A stretch of DNA of 64,000 nucleotides from contig NZ_KB898188.1 of NCBI RefSeq assembly GCF_000377505.1, positions 62,001 through 126,000 on the forward strand. The letters are read 5' to 3'. This DNA comes from Paenibacillus massiliensis 2301065 = DSM 16942. Lineage in GTDB: Bacteria; Bacillota; Bacilli; Paenibacillales; Paenibacillaceae. A program made the translations under genes and the position numbers. Each line of letters begins with the position of its first letter. Position 1 is the first letter of the stretch. Below, in pieces: positions 63,845-64,000 of this stretch. Under the pieces are notes generated by a model. That model ran no database searches, had not been told where the DNA came from, and saw nothing but the letters and a program-made list of their open reading frames with translations.

Positions 63845-64000
63845 CTACTCCTCAATCATGAGTTGTCGTAATTTTGTCTCTGTCGTAGTCTCGGCAGCCG
63901 GTGTATAAATACTGCAACGCAGATCATCCGGTCCATACACCTTCAACGACGTAAGCTCATACACCATTTTCCCAGCCTTGGCGTGGCGAAATTCCAGATG
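63845..64000 (-). CDS. C-terminal part of an MmyB-like transcriptional regulator
   Basis: Open from the window end to TAG at 63845, 51 residues. HLEFRHAKAGKMVYELTSLK and GPDDLRCSIYTPAAET resemble the ligand-binding end of MmyB/XRE regulators (FRHPxxGxxxLxYxxLxVxxxPxLxxxVYTPxPGS). The HTH would lie outside the window. Upstream of cymR and same strand. Confidence 0.7.
   Translation of the reverse strand, partial: HLEFRHAKAGKMVYELTSLKVYGPDDLRCSIYTPAAETTTETKLRQLMIEE

Noticed and set aside
1..64000. tRNA or rRNA genes, or complete insertion sequences
   Set aside because: None recognised by reading; the island holds an integrase remnant but no IS transposase was seen.

Overview
This 64 kb window reads as chromosome of a Paenibacillus-like Firmicute. 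GC is moderate, ribosome sites are strong AGGAGG types, and GTG and TTG starts occur. The alaS-yrzL-yrrK-yrzB-mltG-yrrN-yrrO block and cymR are in Bacillus-type form, a T-box controls alaS and a GlcT-type antiterminator controls PTS genes. Most genes up to 51 kb lie on the minus strand. No tRNA or rRNA gene was seen.

Layout. 1-1.05 kb: 3' part of gcvPB. 1.3-5.5 kb: glcT, a glucose-type EIIBA without its membrane EIIC domain, ptsH and ptsI; a RAT and an overlapping terminator lie between glcT and the EIIBA gene. 5.6-7.9 kb: NfeD protein plus flotillin behind a SigW-type promoter. 8-19.6 kb: alcohol dehydrogenase, galE-galT with a divergent AraC regulator, aldo/keto reductase, sirtuin, HAD phosphatase, alpha/beta hydrolase, KDPG aldolase and a membrane acyltransferase. 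19.7-29.5 kb: KGG-repeat stress protein, ilvD, polysaccharide deacetylase, AI-2E family protein, class B PBP and a chemoreceptor. 29.9-41.8 kb: conserved housekeeping block (tRNA-hydroxylation U32 pair, mltG, two DUF1292 proteins, ruvX, ireB, alaS, AI-2E family protein, orphan flavoprotein, zinc ribbon, PRC-barrel, cysteine desulfurase).

41.9-60 kb is accessory carbohydrate DNA. It holds a decayed DUF2262-like gene, a run of response regulator, sensor kinase, lipoprotein and mglBAC on the minus strand, and divergently a membrane AraC regulator, a cytoplasmic toroid protein and a polytype oligosaccharide ABC transporter. Cre-like sites sit at several of these promoters.

60-63.3 kb is a decayed prophage or integrative island. 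It carries a YolD-like gene, hicA-hicB, a two-to-three-repeat type I-C CRISPR remnant without cas genes, an M23 endolysin, a holin missing its N-terminal half, and a truncated, frameshifted tyrosine integrase. Imperfect inverted repeats flank it and it abuts the 3' end of cymR (63.3-63.7 kb). A partial MmyB-like regulator ends the window.

cymR and the cysteine desulfurase, normally neighbours, are 21.5 kb apart here, so the 41.8-63.3 kb DNA probably arrived between them. No complete new defence system was found. The points most worth checking are the EIIC-less EIIBA under GlcT control, the stranded CRISPR remnant, the decarboxylase-like flavoprotein lacking its flap cysteine, and two in-frame coding minisatellites.
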